A stretch of 64,000 nucleotides of DNA from Sinorhizobium kostiense (lineage in GTDB: Bacteria > Pseudomonadota > Alphaproteobacteria > Rhizobiales > Rhizobiaceae), in assembly GCF_017874595.1 (NCBI RefSeq), contig NZ_JAGILA010000002.1:186001-250000 (forward strand), written 5' to 3'. Each line of letters starts with the position of its first letter. The first letter of the stretch is position 1. Positions 37,501-46,650 of this stretch are shown in pieces. Below the pieces are notes generated by a model, which made no database searches, was not told where the DNA came from, and was given only the letters and a program-made list of their open reading frames with translations. The translations under genes and the position numbers were made by a program.

Positions 37501-38157
37501 TCAGAGCGGATTTTCCGTCAACAGCCCATTGACGAACTCGAACAGGCCGGGGCGCCGGTCACGGCGAAGCCGCTCTGCTTCGATGATGGAGCGGACGGCG
37601 GAGAAGGCGCGGTCGAGATCGTCATTGACGACGATATAGTCATATTCGCGCCAGTGCTCGATCTCGGCGCGGGAGTTGGCGAGGCGGGTTGCGATGACTT
37701 CCTCGGTGTCTTCGGCGCGGCGGTGCAGCCGCGACTGAAGTTCTGCCATGGTCGGCGGCAGGATGAAGATCGAGACAACGTCTCCCGCCATCTTCTCCTG
37801 CAATTGCTGGGCGCCCTGCCAATCGATGTCGAAGAGCATGTCGCGGCCCTCGGCCATTGCCGTCTCCACGGCATCACGCGGGGTGCCGTAGAAGTTGCCA
37901 TGCACCTCGGCCCATTCGAGCAGCGAGTCCGTTGCCTTCAGGGCCTCGAACTCCCGGACCGTCTTGAAGAAGTAGTGCCGGCCTTCGATCTCGCTCGGCC
38001 GCCGCGCCCGTGTGGTGACGCTGACGGAGATGCTCAGTTCCGGATCAGCCTCGAGGAGGTTGCGTGCGATCGTCGATTTTCCGGCGCCCGATGGCGATGA
38101 AATCACGAGCATCAACCCGCGACGGGCAATGTTGATGGGCGAGGCCGCCGGTTTCAT
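37501..38157 (-). CDS. gmk: Guanylate kinase
   Basis: A 218-residue GMP kinase. P-loop [10 protein letters not shown] near residue 20; [21 protein letters not shown] is the GMP-binding block. [11 protein letters not shown] and [12 protein letters not shown] complete the signature. It starts 3 bp after the yicC stop, forming the common yicC-gmk pair. Confidence 0.95.
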   Translation of the reverse strand: MKPAASPINIARRGLMLVISSPSGAGKSTIARNLLEADPELSISVSVTTRARRPSEIEGRHYFFKTVREFEALKATDSLLEWAEVHGNFYGTPRDAVETAMAEGRDMLFDIDWQGAQQLQEKMAGDVVSIFILPPTMAELQSRLHRRAEDTEEVIATRLANSRAEIEHWREYDYIVVNDDLDRAFSAVRSIIEAERLRRDRRPGLFEFVNGLLTENPL

Positions 38158-38160
38158 GTC

Positions 38161-39048
38161 TTACTCCAAGTTCTGAACCTGTTCGCGGAACTGGTCGATC
38201 ACGACCTTCAACTCGATGCCCGCGGCCGAAACGGTGGCGGCATTCGCCTTCGAGCAGATCGTATTCGATTCCCGGTTAAATTCCTGTGCAAGGAAATCGA
38301 GCTTGCGTCCGATCGGTCCGCCCTTCGTCAGAAGGTCACGCGCGGCGGCGATATGCGCGCCGAGGCGATCGATTTCCTCCTTGAGGTCGGCCTTCGTGGC
38401 AAGCAGGGCGACCTCTGAATGCAATCTCTCGCGGTCGATGGAAGAGGCATTCTCCATCACCAGCGCAATCTGTTGCGCCAGCCTTTCGGCAATCGCCTGA
38501 TGGCTGCGCGACGGATCCTTGTCGATAGACGCCTTCAGCCGTTCAATCTGGTCCACATGCGCAAACAGGATCCGCCCCAGCGCGCTCCCCTCCTCCTCCC
38601 GCATCGCCTTGAGTTCGAAAAGCGCCTGTTCCAGGCCGGCAAGGATATCGGCGTCGCGGGCCTCGCGTTCGGTTTCACTTTCCTCCGATTCGCGAAAATC
38701 GACGATGCCTCGGATCGAAAGAAGCGTGTCGAACCGAAGCGGCGCTGGATCGACGATATCGACGATTTTCTCACGAAGCTTCATGACTGCTGCCAGCGCC
38801 TCGTGATTGATAACGGCCTCGACTGCGGTCTCGCCGCTTGCCAGTGAAAGGGAGACCTGCAGGTTTCCGCGCGCGAAATATTGCGCGGCCAGGCGCCGGC
38901 AGTCCGGCTCGAAACGCTCCAGGCCCTGGGGTAGACGGAGCCGCAGGTCTAGGCCCTTGCCATTAACCGAGCGAAGCTCCCAGGCCCAGCGATAACGCCC
39001 GATGCTCCCCTCTCTCCTGGCAAAGCCGGTCATCGATTGGAGCGGCAT
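38161..39048 (-). CDS. YicC family protein
   Basis: A 295-residue YicC-like protein. The N-terminus MPLQSMTGFARREG and the C-terminal DUF1732 region, with FLAQEFNRESNTICSKANA and the terminal VVIDQFREQVQNLE, are diagnostic. Homologues in other bacteria are reported as endoribonucleases. The sequence GGAGGAAATA lies directly before ATG 39048, so this start is preferred over the upstream ATG at 39060, which contains that ribosome site. Directly coupled to gmk. Confidence 0.92.
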   Translation of the reverse strand: MPLQSMTGFARREGSIGRYRWAWELRSVNGKGLDLRLRLPQGLERFEPDCRRLAAQYFARGNLQVSLSLASGETAVEAVINHEALAAVMKLREKIVDIVDPAPLRFDTLLSIRGIVDFRESEESETEREARDADILAGLEQALFELKAMREEEGSALGRILFAHVDQIERLKASIDKDPSRSHQAIAERLAQQIALVMENASSIDRERLHSEVALLATKADLKEEIDRLGAHIAAARDLLTKGGPIGRKLDFLAQEFNRESNTICSKANAATVSAAGIELKVVIDQFREQVQNLE

Positions 39049-39063
39049 TATTTCCTCCATCCG

Positions 39064-39160
39064 CTACTGCATTGTTCCTGAAGCCGAATGCGATTTTGGA
39101 AAGCAGACATGCAAGGATTCATCGGTGAACCTTGCGCGCAAGACGCGCGTCGCTGCAACA
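39064..39160 (+). repeat. RIME-like repeat, degenerate copy C
   Basis: CTACTGCATTGTTCCTGAA, then CAGACATGCAAGGATTCA and TTGCGCGCAAGACGCGCGTCGCTGCA keep the block order of the other copies with many changes. It lies between mltG and yicC, which are on the minus strand. Confidence 0.6.
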
Positions 39161-39235
39161 GAAATAGGTCGGCGGCGCGATTTCCCGCAAGGAATATCCG
39201 CGCCAACCGGCGTTCGTCCACAACAGAGCCTGTCC

Positions 39236-40423
39236 TTACTGCGCCTCGACCGTCGGCGTGGCTTCCGCAGCCGCTTTTGCTGCCTCGGCCGCCTTCTCGG
39301 CTTCCAATTTCCGCCACCGCCGAACATTGGCATTGTGTTCGTCGAGCGTTTCCGCGAAGACATGCCCGCCGCTACCGTCGGCGACAAAATAAAGCTCCGG
39401 GGTGCGCGAGGGATTGGCGACCGCCTCTAGCGCCGCCCTGCCGGGGTTGGCGATCGGCGTCGGCGGCAAGCCCTTGATGATGTAGGTGTTGTAGGGCGTG
39501 TCCTTGTCGAGGTCCGCTTTCAGGATCGCCCGATCGGCGGGTTTCCCCTCGCCGCCGAAGATGCCGTAGATGATCGTCGGATCCGACTGCAGCCGCATGC
39601 CCTTCTCCAGCCGGTTGATGAAGACCGAAGCGACTCGCGGCCGCTCGTCCGCACGTCCCGTCTCCTTCTCGACGATCGAAGCGAGCGTCACGAATTCCTC
39701 GATCGTCGAGATCGGCAGGTCGGGATCGCGTTTATCCCAGATCTGCTCGACGAGCGCCTTCTGCGCCGCGATCATCTGCTGGACGATCTCGGAGCGCTGG
39801 GTTCCGCGGGTGAATTTGTAGGTGTCAGGCTTGAGCGACCCCTCCGACGGCAGCTCCGGCGGCAGATCGCCGACAAGGACCGGGTCGTCGGCAAGCTTGC
39901 GGAACATCTGCTTCACGGTCAGTCCTTCCGGCAGCGACACGGCATAAAGGATCGACTTGCCGGATTTCAGGAGCTGCATAATCTCCTGCATCGAAGCATG
40001 AGCCTTGATCTCGTACTCGCCGGCCTTCAGCGTCTCATTGTCGAGATAGGCCTCGGAGACGAAGCGGAAGACGCGTGCGTCGGTGATAATGTCGTTGCGC
40101 TCCAGACCATTGGCGATCTCCGTAATGCCGGCACCGCTTCTAACGATGAAATTCTTGTTCGCCTCGAGCGGTCCGGGTTTTTCATATTCGCTCATCGCGT
40201 AATAGACGGCGCCGGCAGCCGCGAGCGCTACGAAGACGACGATCGACATCATGAAGTTCAGGAAGATGACGACCTGGCTGCGTGCCTTGCGAGAACGCTT
40301 AGGCGGCTGGGGGACCTTTTCAGGACGCAACGCCTCGTTTGCCGATTTCGGAATGATCGGCCCGTTGCTCCCGGTCTCATTGCGGCCGAATTGTACCGCG
40401 CTGTTTTCGCTTGAGTCGCTCAC
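39236..40423 (-). CDS. mltG: Endolytic murein transglycosylase MltG
   Basis: A 395-residue YceG/MltG protein, which cuts nascent glycan strands and helps set their length. A cytoplasmic Pro/Lys/Arg-rich N-terminus (1-50) is followed by one membrane helix (about 52-75), a LysM-like subdomain, and the catalytic domain. The catalytic Glu is in ASIVEKETG, and SDPTIIYGIFGG is the usual block. The C-terminus is Ala/Glu-rich. The next gene upstream is fabF, 383 bp away, as in many proteobacteria. Confidence 0.94.
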   Translation of the reverse strand: MSDSSENSAVQFGRNETGSNGPIIPKSANEALRPEKVPQPPKRSRKARSQVVIFLNFMMSIVVFVALAAAGAVYYAMSEYEKPGPLEANKNFIVRSGAGITEIANGLERNDIITDARVFRFVSEAYLDNETLKAGEYEIKAHASMQEIMQLLKSGKSILYAVSLPEGLTVKQMFRKLADDPVLVGDLPPELPSEGSLKPDTYKFTRGTQRSEIVQQMIAAQKALVEQIWDKRDPDLPISTIEEFVTLASIVEKETGRADERPRVASVFINRLEKGMRLQSDPTIIYGIFGGEGKPADRAILKADLDKDTPYNTYIIKGLPPTPIANPGRAALEAVANPSRTPELYFVADGSGGHVFAETLDEHNANVRRWRKLEAEKAAEAAKAAAEATPTVEAQ

Positions 40424-40806
40424 GATGATCCCGAATCCGAAATTCGCTACTTCGATCGAGCCGCCGCCGGCGCGAATTTCGGCTTTAGGCCGGCGGCTAG
40501 CATGTATATGCCAGGGCGATGGATACGCTACAATTGCCAGCTGTGCCTTGCGCGAACATAGCGACCAGCTCGCGATGATCCGATCCGCTCCGAACCGAAG
40601 TCATCAACATGGCCGGTCCTCAACTGTGGGACGCGGCACGCCGTCCGCACTCCTCCTTGTCCGGCACCGGGCCAGAAAACCGTTTTGCGACAGCTTTTAG
40701 CGAGCATTGCGGCAAAAAGCGGGATCACAACACGACAAGATCAGCAAAGGCAGGGTGCCTCACGCTGAAGCCCGCCAGCTGAGGGTTGCGACGTTGGACA
40801 CAGAGC
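40424..40806. other. Gene-poor gap between fabF and mltG
   Basis: 383 bp. Short open frames are present (for example minus strand 40528-40728) but their compositions look non-coding. I see no hairpin with a T-run and no repeat copy here. Confidence 0.5.
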
Positions 40807-42072
40807 TCAATCGCCCCTGTATCGGCGCAGGACCAGCGATGCATTGGTGCCGCCGAAGCCGAAGGAATTCGATAGGGCCACATCGATCTCGCGCTCACGG
40901 GCGACGTGCGGCACCAAGTCGATTCTCGTTTCTACCGACGGGTTGTCGAGATTGAGTGTCGGTGGAGCGATATTGTCGCGAATCGCCAGAGTCGAGAAGA
41001 TCGCCTCGACCGCGCCTGCGGCCCCGAGCAGGTGCCCGATCGCCGACTTTGTCGAAGACATGGAGATCCTCGAAGCGCTGTCGCCGACCAGCCGCTCCAC
41101 GGCTCCGAGCTCGATCGTGTCGGCCATGGTGGATGTTCCGTGGGCATTGATGTAGTCGACGTCGGCGGCAGTCAGACCCGCACGCTTCAGCGCCATCTGC
41201 ATGCAACGATAGGCGCCATCGCCATCCTCCGAAGGGGCGGTGATGTGGAAGGCGTCGCCGGAGAGGCCGTATCCGACCACCTCGGCATAGATCTTGGCAC
41301 CGCGCGCCTTGGCATGCTCCAGCTCTTCCAGAATGACGATGCCCGCACCTTCTCCCATGACGAATCCGTCGCGATCGGCATCATAGGGTCGCGATGCCTT
41401 TTGCGGATTGTCGTTGTGCTGCGTCGAAAGCGCCTTGCAGGCGGCAAAGCCCGCGAGCGAAATGCGGCAGATGGGCGATTCGGTGCCGCCTGCCACCATC
41501 ACATCGGCATCGCCCAGCGCGATCAGCCGGCTTGCGTCCCCGATCGCATGCGCACCGGTGGAGCAGGCGGTAACCACCGAATGGTTGGGCCCGCGCAGCT
41601 TGTGACGGATGGACACCTGGCCCGAAGCGAGATTGATCAGGCGGCCGGGAATGAAGAAAGGTGACAGCCGGCGCGGCCCCTTGTCGCGGAGGGTGTATCC
41701 ACCGTCGACGATGCCTTCGAGGCCGCCGATGCCCGAGCCGATCAGCACGCCGGTCGCGATCTGATCCTCGTCGGTTTCCGGCTTCCAGCCGGAATCCGCC
41801 AGCGCCATATCGGCGGCGGCCATCGCATAGACGATAAAGGGATCGACCTTGCGCTGCTCCTTCGGCTCCATCCAGTCATCCGCGTTGAAGGTGCCGTCGG
41901 AGCCGTCGCCGAATGGAATGCGGCAAGCGATCTTGGCCGGTAGGTCCTCGACCTCGAATTCGGTAACTTTGCGCGCCGCATTGCCGCCGGCGAGAAGACG
42001 CGACCAGCTAACCTCGGTTCCGCAACCCAAAGGCGATACCATGCCGGTACCGGTGATAACGACGCGTCTCAT
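40807..42072 (-). CDS. fabF: 3-oxoacyl-[ACP] synthase II
   Basis: A 421-residue KAS II condensing enzyme for chain elongation. The catalytic triad is visible: Cys in VVTACSTGAHA (about 169), His in NAHGTSTMADTIE, and His in STKSAIGHLLGAAGA. The C-terminal NSFGFGGTNASLVLRR is canonical. The frame opens upstream to 42150, but homology begins at MRRVVITGTGMVSPLG. It is the neighbour of acpP, 211 bp downstream of it on the minus strand. Confidence 0.96.
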   Translation of the reverse strand: MRRVVITGTGMVSPLGCGTEVSWSRLLAGGNAARKVTEFEVEDLPAKIACRIPFGDGSDGTFNADDWMEPKEQRKVDPFIVYAMAAADMALADSGWKPETDEDQIATGVLIGSGIGGLEGIVDGGYTLRDKGPRRLSPFFIPGRLINLASGQVSIRHKLRGPNHSVVTACSTGAHAIGDASRLIALGDADVMVAGGTESPICRISLAGFAACKALSTQHNDNPQKASRPYDADRDGFVMGEGAGIVILEELEHAKARGAKIYAEVVGYGLSGDAFHITAPSEDGDGAYRCMQMALKRAGLTAADVDYINAHGTSTMADTIELGAVERLVGDSASRISMSSTKSAIGHLLGAAGAVEAIFSTLAIRDNIAPPTLNLDNPSVETRIDLVPHVAREREIDVALSNSFGFGGTNASLVLRRYRGD

Positions 42073-42283
42073 TCCCGTGATCCACCCTGACTTCATTCCA
42101 GAGCCGGACCGGACCGCGTGCCACGACCCCGATCCGCGCATCCACTGCAAAACACTTGACGACGATCAGGGGAAAAGGCGGGAACGCTTTGCTGATCGCA
42201 ACCCGCATCAGACGCGGGCCAGCCCCACTTCCCCAGGGCTAAACGGGCCGCGGATCGCGGCCCGTCGGAGGCCTTGAACCGTA

Positions 42284-42520
42284 TCAGGCCTGAGCCTTCT
42301 CGATGAACTTGACGGCGTCGCCGACAGTCAGGATCGAATCCGCCGCGTCGTCCGGGATCTCGACGCCGAATTCCTCCTCGAATGCCATGACCAGTTCGAC
42401 GGTGTCGAGCGAGTCCGCGCCAAGGTCATCGATAAAGCTTGCGCCTTCGCTGACTTTTTCGGCGTCGACGCCAAGATGATCAATAACAATTTTCTTCACG
42501 CGTTCTGCGATATCGCTCAT
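42284..42520 (-). CDS. acpP: Acyl carrier protein
   Basis: A 78-residue acidic carrier protein. Ser37 in [15 protein letters not shown] takes the phosphopantetheine arm. GGAACTCC precedes the ATG at 42520. It lies between fabG and fabF in the standard order. Confidence 0.97.
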   Translation of the reverse strand: MSDIAERVKKIVIDHLGVDAEKVSEGASFIDDLGADSLDTVELVMAFEEEFGVEIPDDAADSILTVGDAVKFIEKAQA

Positions 42521-42832
42521 GTCGGAGTTCCTCGACCTTCGTTTTCTCTGCGGCGCCAGCGGGCGCCGGTACTCAATCACGCCTGATAGACCAAGTTGGC
42601 CCACCGGGCAATCCATTCAACCGACACCGCGGAAACCCGTGGCAGCAGGGCTCTCGGAGAACCTGAGCGGACCGGTCGACTGCGTACAGTCATGGCCCGA
42701 TTAACACGGTTTAAGTCTGCCGCAAAGCCGGAAAATGCCTGACATTCGCATGCTCAACATTGAATTTCAGGCGTTTGGACCGCGTCTTCCCGGCCGGTCG
42801 CACGTCGCGAAAAGCGACCGCCGAGCATCGGT
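42521..42832. other. Intergenic region fabG - acpP
   Basis: 312 bp upstream of acpP. A GC hairpin-like segment GCGGCGCCAGCGGGCGCCGG lies at about 42551-42570. The high level of acpP expected makes a separate promoter here likely, but I could not fix one. Confidence 0.45.
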
Positions 42833-43570
42833 TCAGATCATCGCCATGCCGCCATTGACATGGATCGTCTGGCCGGTGACGTATGCCGCTTCGTTGGAGG
42901 CGAGATAGACGACGGCGGAGGCCACTTCCGCGCCGCTTCCCATCCGCCGCATCGGGATTGCGGCCATGATGCCTTCCTTCTGCTTTTCGTTCAGCTTGCC
43001 GGTCATGGCGCTCTCGATGAAACCCGGGGCAACGCAGTTGACGGTGACGTTGCGAGTGGCGATTTCCTGCGCGAGCGACTTGGAAAAGCCGATCATGCCC
43101 GCCTTCGAGGCACAGTAATTGGCCTGCCCCGGATTGCCGGTAACGCCGACGACAGAGGTGATGTTGACGATCCGGCCGAAGCGGCGACGCATCATCGGGT
43201 GGGTGAGTTCACGAGTCAGGCGGAACACGGCCGTCAGGTTGACCTCCAGCACACCGTCCCAGTCCTCGTCGCTCATGCGGACGAACAGGCCGTCCTTGGT
43301 GATGCCGGCATTGTTGACGAGGATGTCGACACCGCCGAGTTCGGCCTCCGCCTTCTCGCCGAGCGCCTTTACTTCTGCGCGGTCGGAAAGGTTCGCCGGG
43401 AAGATCTGCACCCGCTCGCCGAGCGTATTGGCAAGCGCTTCCAGTTTTTCGACGCGCGTGCCGTGAAGGCCGACGGTGGCGCCCTGCGCATGCAGGAGGC
43501 GGGCGATTTCCTCGCCGATGCCGCCCGATGCGCCGGTTACGAGGGCCTTGCGGCCGGAAAGATCGAACAT
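42833..43570 (-). CDS. fabG: 3-oxoacyl-[ACP] reductase
   Basis: A 245-residue SDR reductase of fatty-acid elongation. TGASGGIGEE (about 12-21), NNAGITKDGL, the catalytic Ser in NITSVVG, and YCASKAGMIGFSK are intact, with the C-terminal GGMAMI. AAGGGAGAAACCC precedes the ATG at 43570. It lies 26 bp after fabD, in the same unit. Confidence 0.96.
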   Translation of the reverse strand: MFDLSGRKALVTGASGGIGEEIARLLHAQGATVGLHGTRVEKLEALANTLGERVQIFPANLSDRAEVKALGEKAEAELGGVDILVNNAGITKDGLFVRMSDEDWDGVLEVNLTAVFRLTRELTHPMMRRRFGRIVNITSVVGVTGNPGQANYCASKAGMIGFSKSLAQEIATRNVTVNCVAPGFIESAMTGKLNEKQKEGIMAAIPMRRMGSGAEVASAVVYLASNEAAYVTGQTIHVNGGMAMI

Positions 43571-43596
43571 GGGTTTCTCCCTTGTGATTGCGGCGC

Positions 43597-44541
43597 TCAG
43601 GCCAGAAGGGCGGCAACCGCCGCGTCTATGTCGGCGGGCGTATTGACCGCAATGCCGTTGACACTCTTGTCGATGCGACGCGCAAGCCCTGTCAACACCT
43701 TGCCCGAGCCAATCTCGTACAGAGTGGCGATATCGTTGGCGGTGAACCATTGGACCGTTTCCCGCCAGCGCACTTGGCCTGTCACCTGCTCCACGAGGAG
43801 GCGTGCGATCTCGCCGGCATCGCTGACCGGGGCGGCCAGCACGTTAGCAACGACCGGGACCACCGGATCATGCTTCTCAACCGTGGAGAGCGCCTCGCGC
43901 ATCGCTTCGGCGGCCGGCGCCATCAGCGCGGAATGGAAGGGCGCCGACACCGGCAGCATCAATGCGCGCTTGGCTCCCTTCTCAGAAGCAAGCCCAGCCG
44001 CCTTCTCGACCGCAGGCTTTTCGCCGGAGATCACCAATTGGCCGCCGCCATTGTCGTTGGCGATCTGGCAAGCGCCGAGCGCCGATGCTTCGCGACAGAC
44101 CGCTTCGACATCGCCGTGCTCCAGGCCGATGATAGCGGCCATCGCGCCCTTTCCGACCGGGACGGCCGCCTGCATCGCATTGCCTCGAGTGCGCAGGAGC
44201 CGCGCGGTGTCGGCGAGCGAAAAGGTTCCTGCGGCGCAAAGGGCAGAGTATTCGCCGAGCGAATGGCCGGCAACGAACGAAACCTTGCTTTTCAGATCGA
44301 CGCCTTTGGCTTCGAGAACCCGGATCACCGCGATCGAGACCGCCATCAGCGCGGGCTGCGCATTCGCCGTCAGCGTCAGCGTCTCTTCCGGGCCGTTCCA
44401 GATGATGTCGGAAAGCTTTTCGCCAAGCGCCTCGTCCACCTCGGCAAAAACAGCTGCCGCCTCCGGAAAAGCTTCCGCCAGATCCTTGCCCATGCCGACA
44501 GCCTGGCTGCCCTGACCGGGGAACGTGAATGCAATGCTCAT
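43597..44541 (-). CDS. fabD: Malonyl-CoA:ACP transacylase
   Basis: A 314-residue transacylase. FTFPGQGSQAVGMG opens it, the catalytic Ser is in GHSLGEYSAL (about 90-99), and the catalytic His is in PFHSALM (about 200). The start at 44541 is fixed by homology; a longer frame reaching 44673 is not used. The fabD-fabG order is standard. Confidence 0.96.
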   Translation of the reverse strand: MSIAFTFPGQGSQAVGMGKDLAEAFPEAAAVFAEVDEALGEKLSDIIWNGPEETLTLTANAQPALMAVSIAVIRVLEAKGVDLKSKVSFVAGHSLGEYSALCAAGTFSLADTARLLRTRGNAMQAAVPVGKGAMAAIIGLEHGDVEAVCREASALGACQIANDNGGGQLVISGEKPAVEKAAGLASEKGAKRALMLPVSAPFHSALMAPAAEAMREALSTVEKHDPVVPVVANVLAAPVSDAGEIARLLVEQVTGQVRWRETVQWFTANDIATLYEIGSGKVLTGLARRIDKSVNGIAVNTPADIDAAVAALLA

Positions 44542-44888
44542 CAGGAGTGCCTCTTCCCTTGATCGCAACAGCTCGGCGCGATCCGACCCGACGCGATCGT
44601 TTCCCGTGTTCGAGCAGGACACCGGCAGTACGATACCTCGCCTACATGTCCCGTCGCTGTTTTTCCTCTCCATTCACATTCCTGAACGGCGAGTCAAGCG
44701 CAGAGGCCCAGTTCGCCGGTCGCGCCGGGGCTTTTGCCCTTGATCTTCATCAACCAGCGCTTAAGTTCTGCCCGTCATTACAGCCGCGCCCAGCACTTTC
44801 CTTCGGGGCTGCGGCCATCACCCATTTCAAGGGCGGCGCGCCTCTCCCCTCCCCAGCGGCGCGAATCCGCCACCACGAGGAAGTCAAC
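44542..44888. other. Divergent region fabD / aldo-keto reductase
   Basis: 347 bp with no convincing gene. A frame open from 44529 into the reductase gene is not supported. Both promoters must lie here. I see no FabR-like or other clear operator. Confidence 0.45.
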
Positions 44889-45932
44889 ATGCGCTACAAC
44901 ACGCTCGGCCGCACCGGCATCAAGGTTTCCGAAATCTGCCTCGGCACAATGACCTGGGGCTCCCAGAACACCGAGGCCGAGGCCCACGGCCAGCTCGACT
45001 ACGCCTTCGAGCTCGGCGTTAATTTCATCGATACCGCCGAGCTTTATCCCACCACGCCGCTTTCGGCCGAGACCTACGGTAATACCGAGCGCATCATTGG
45101 CGAGTGGCTCGCGAAGCGCCGCCGGCGTGACGATGTGGTGCTCGCGACCAAGGTCGCCGGCTCCGGCCGTCCTTATATCCGCAACGGCGGACCGATCACG
45201 CCGGAAGGAATCGACGAAGCCATCGATGCCAGCCTCAAGCGGCTGAGAACGGATTATGTCGATCTCTACCAGGTTCATTGGCCGAACCGTGGACACTATC
45301 ACTTTCGCAATGCCTGGTCCTATGACCCTTCGAAGCAGGACAAGGCGCATGTCAGGGCCGATCTGAAAGCCATTCTCGACAAGCTCGGCGACCTCGTGAA
45401 AGCGGGCAAAGTGCGCGCCGTTGGGCTTTCCAACGACACGGCATGGGGCACGATGAAGATGCTCGATCTCGCGGAAAAGCACGGCCTGCCGCGAGTCGCC
45501 ACCATCCAGAACGAATATAACTTGCTTTATCGAACCTTCGATCTCGACCTTGCCGAACTGTCCCACCACGAGGACGTCGGGCTGCTTGCCTATTCAGCCT
45601 TGGCCGCCGGCCTTCTTACCGGCAAATATCTGGACGGGGCGAAGCCGGCTGGATCGCGTCTGTCGATCAATGGCGATCTTGGCGGCCGCTTCACGCCGCA
45701 TCAGGAGCAGGCCGTCTCGGCCTATGTGGCGCTCGCGCGCGAGCACGGCGTCGACCCGTCACAGATGGCGCTCGCCTTTTGCCTGACGCGGCCCTTCATG
45801 ACCTCGGTCATCATCGGCGCGACTTCGATCCCCCAGTTGAAGATCGATATCGGCGCCGCCGCCGTCACGCTTCCGCAGGACGTAATGAACGGCATCCGCC
45901 GGCTGCACCGGCTCTATCCGGCACCGATCTAA
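44889..45932 (+). CDS. Aldo-keto reductase (Tas-like)
   Basis: A 347-residue NADPH-dependent AKR of the Tas branch. The catalytic tetrad is visible: Asp and Tyr in DTAELYP (about 47-53), Lys in LATKVAG, and His in QVHWPNRG. GAGGAAGTCAAC precedes the ATG. It converges on the copper-protein gene with an 18-bp gap. Substrate unknown. Confidence 0.92.
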   Translation: MRYNTLGRTGIKVSEICLGTMTWGSQNTEAEAHGQLDYAFELGVNFIDTAELYPTTPLSAETYGNTERIIGEWLAKRRRRDDVVLATKVAGSGRPYIRNGGPITPEGIDEAIDASLKRLRTDYVDLYQVHWPNRGHYHFRNAWSYDPSKQDKAHVRADLKAILDKLGDLVKAGKVRAVGLSNDTAWGTMKMLDLAEKHGLPRVATIQNEYNLLYRTFDLDLAELSHHEDVGLLAYSALAAGLLTGKYLDGAKPAGSRLSINGDLGGRFTPHQEQAVSAYVALAREHGVDPSQMALAFCLTRPFMTSVIIGATSIPQLKIDIGAAAVTLPQDVMNGIRRLHRLYPAPI

Positions 45933-45950
45933 GCTGTCGGAAGACAGCCG

Positions 45951-46283
45951 TCACGCCGCCATCTGCCGGCAGCTTTCGGCGCAGCGCCGGCAGGCTTCGA
46001 CGCAATCGGCCATATCGCCGATGCGTTCGCAGTCGGCCGCGCATTCTGCGCAGATCTCGGCACATTCGCCGCAAATGTGCCTGTGATGCGGAGTTCCGAT
46101 CAACATAAAGTGCGCGGCGGTCCGGCAGATTTCGGCGCAGGCCATCATCAGGCGGAAATGCGGCGGCTCGGTGTGCTGGCCGCCCGCCTCCAGGCAATGG
46201 CCCATCGCCATCGAAAGGCAGGCTTCGTAGCAGTCGAGGCAATCATCTATGCACTCCTGCATCTTGGGATCGATGTGGGGCAT
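45951..46283 (-). CDS. Cys-rich four-helix copper-binding protein (Csp/DUF326 type)
   Basis: A 110-residue protein with 16 cysteines, most in CxxC or CxxxC pairs on predicted helices (ECIDDCLDCYEAC; CAEICAECAADC; CVEACRRCAESC). This is the pattern of bacterial copper-storage proteins that line a four-helix bundle with thiolates. It also has a His-rich turn (PHHRHIC). No signal peptide, so a cytosolic store is likely. AGGAG sits 6 bp before ATG 46283, favouring it over ATG 46289. Confidence 0.85.
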   Translation of the reverse strand: MPHIDPKMQECIDDCLDCYEACLSMAMGHCLEAGGQHTEPPHFRLMMACAEICRTAAHFMLIGTPHHRHICGECAEICAECAADCERIGDMADCVEACRRCAESCRQMAA

Positions 46284-46398
46284 CTTCATCTCCTGCTGCT
46301 TTTTGTTGGGGGCTGGGCCTGAACAAGGAAATTGCGCGTTTGTTCCGAGACCGCAGCGGCCGCCGCAAAGGCCGCCTGCAAAGATCTTCCGATCGCGC

Positions 46399-46427
46399 CT
46401 TGCATTTCCGCGGAAATTCCGTATAAG
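46399..46427 (+). promoter_or_regulatory. Probable sigma-70 promoter for the rpsF unit
   Basis: CTTGCA (46399-46404), 17-bp spacer, TATAAG (46422-46427). This matches the Sinorhizobium housekeeping pattern well and gives a leader of about 215 nt before the rpsF ATG. Confidence 0.65.
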
Positions 46428-46605
46428 CGCGCTGTTCGAAACGCCCGGTCTTCTGGCTGGTGGCTGAACGGAGGGCCGGCTTCCGCCTCGGAGGCCGCCA
46501 GGAACGACAAGATGTTCCGGCCTCCCGTGTCTCCGCTCTCGACCGTCTCGATACAACACTTTCTTGCCGGCTCATCCGAGCCAATAAGAACAGTCGTTGA
46601 GGCTT

Positions 46606-46624
46606 AGCCGCCGAGGCCCGGGCT
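46606..46624 (+). promoter_or_regulatory. Candidate S6:S18-binding mRNA motif
   Basis: AGCC (46606-46609) pairs with GGCT (46621-46624). Inside, GCC pairs with GGC, leaving CCG (46618-46620) as a 3' bulge. Such a CCG bulge next to a small inner hairpin is the pattern described for the autoregulatory rpsF leader bound by the S6:S18 complex. The inner loop is only 2 nt as drawn, which is a weakness. Confidence 0.4.
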
Positions 46625-46650
46625 GATTAACGCAAGAAAGGCAAGCCAGA

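Larger units (their letters stand above)
46284..46650. other. Divergent leader/promoter region copper protein / rpsF
   Basis: 367 bp. It holds the promoter at 46399-46427 and the candidate RNA motif at 46606-46624. Nothing else can be called. Confidence 0.55.

Noticed and set aside
40528..40728. 66-codon frame between fabF and mltG
   Set aside because: No supporting ribosome site and composition unlike a protein.
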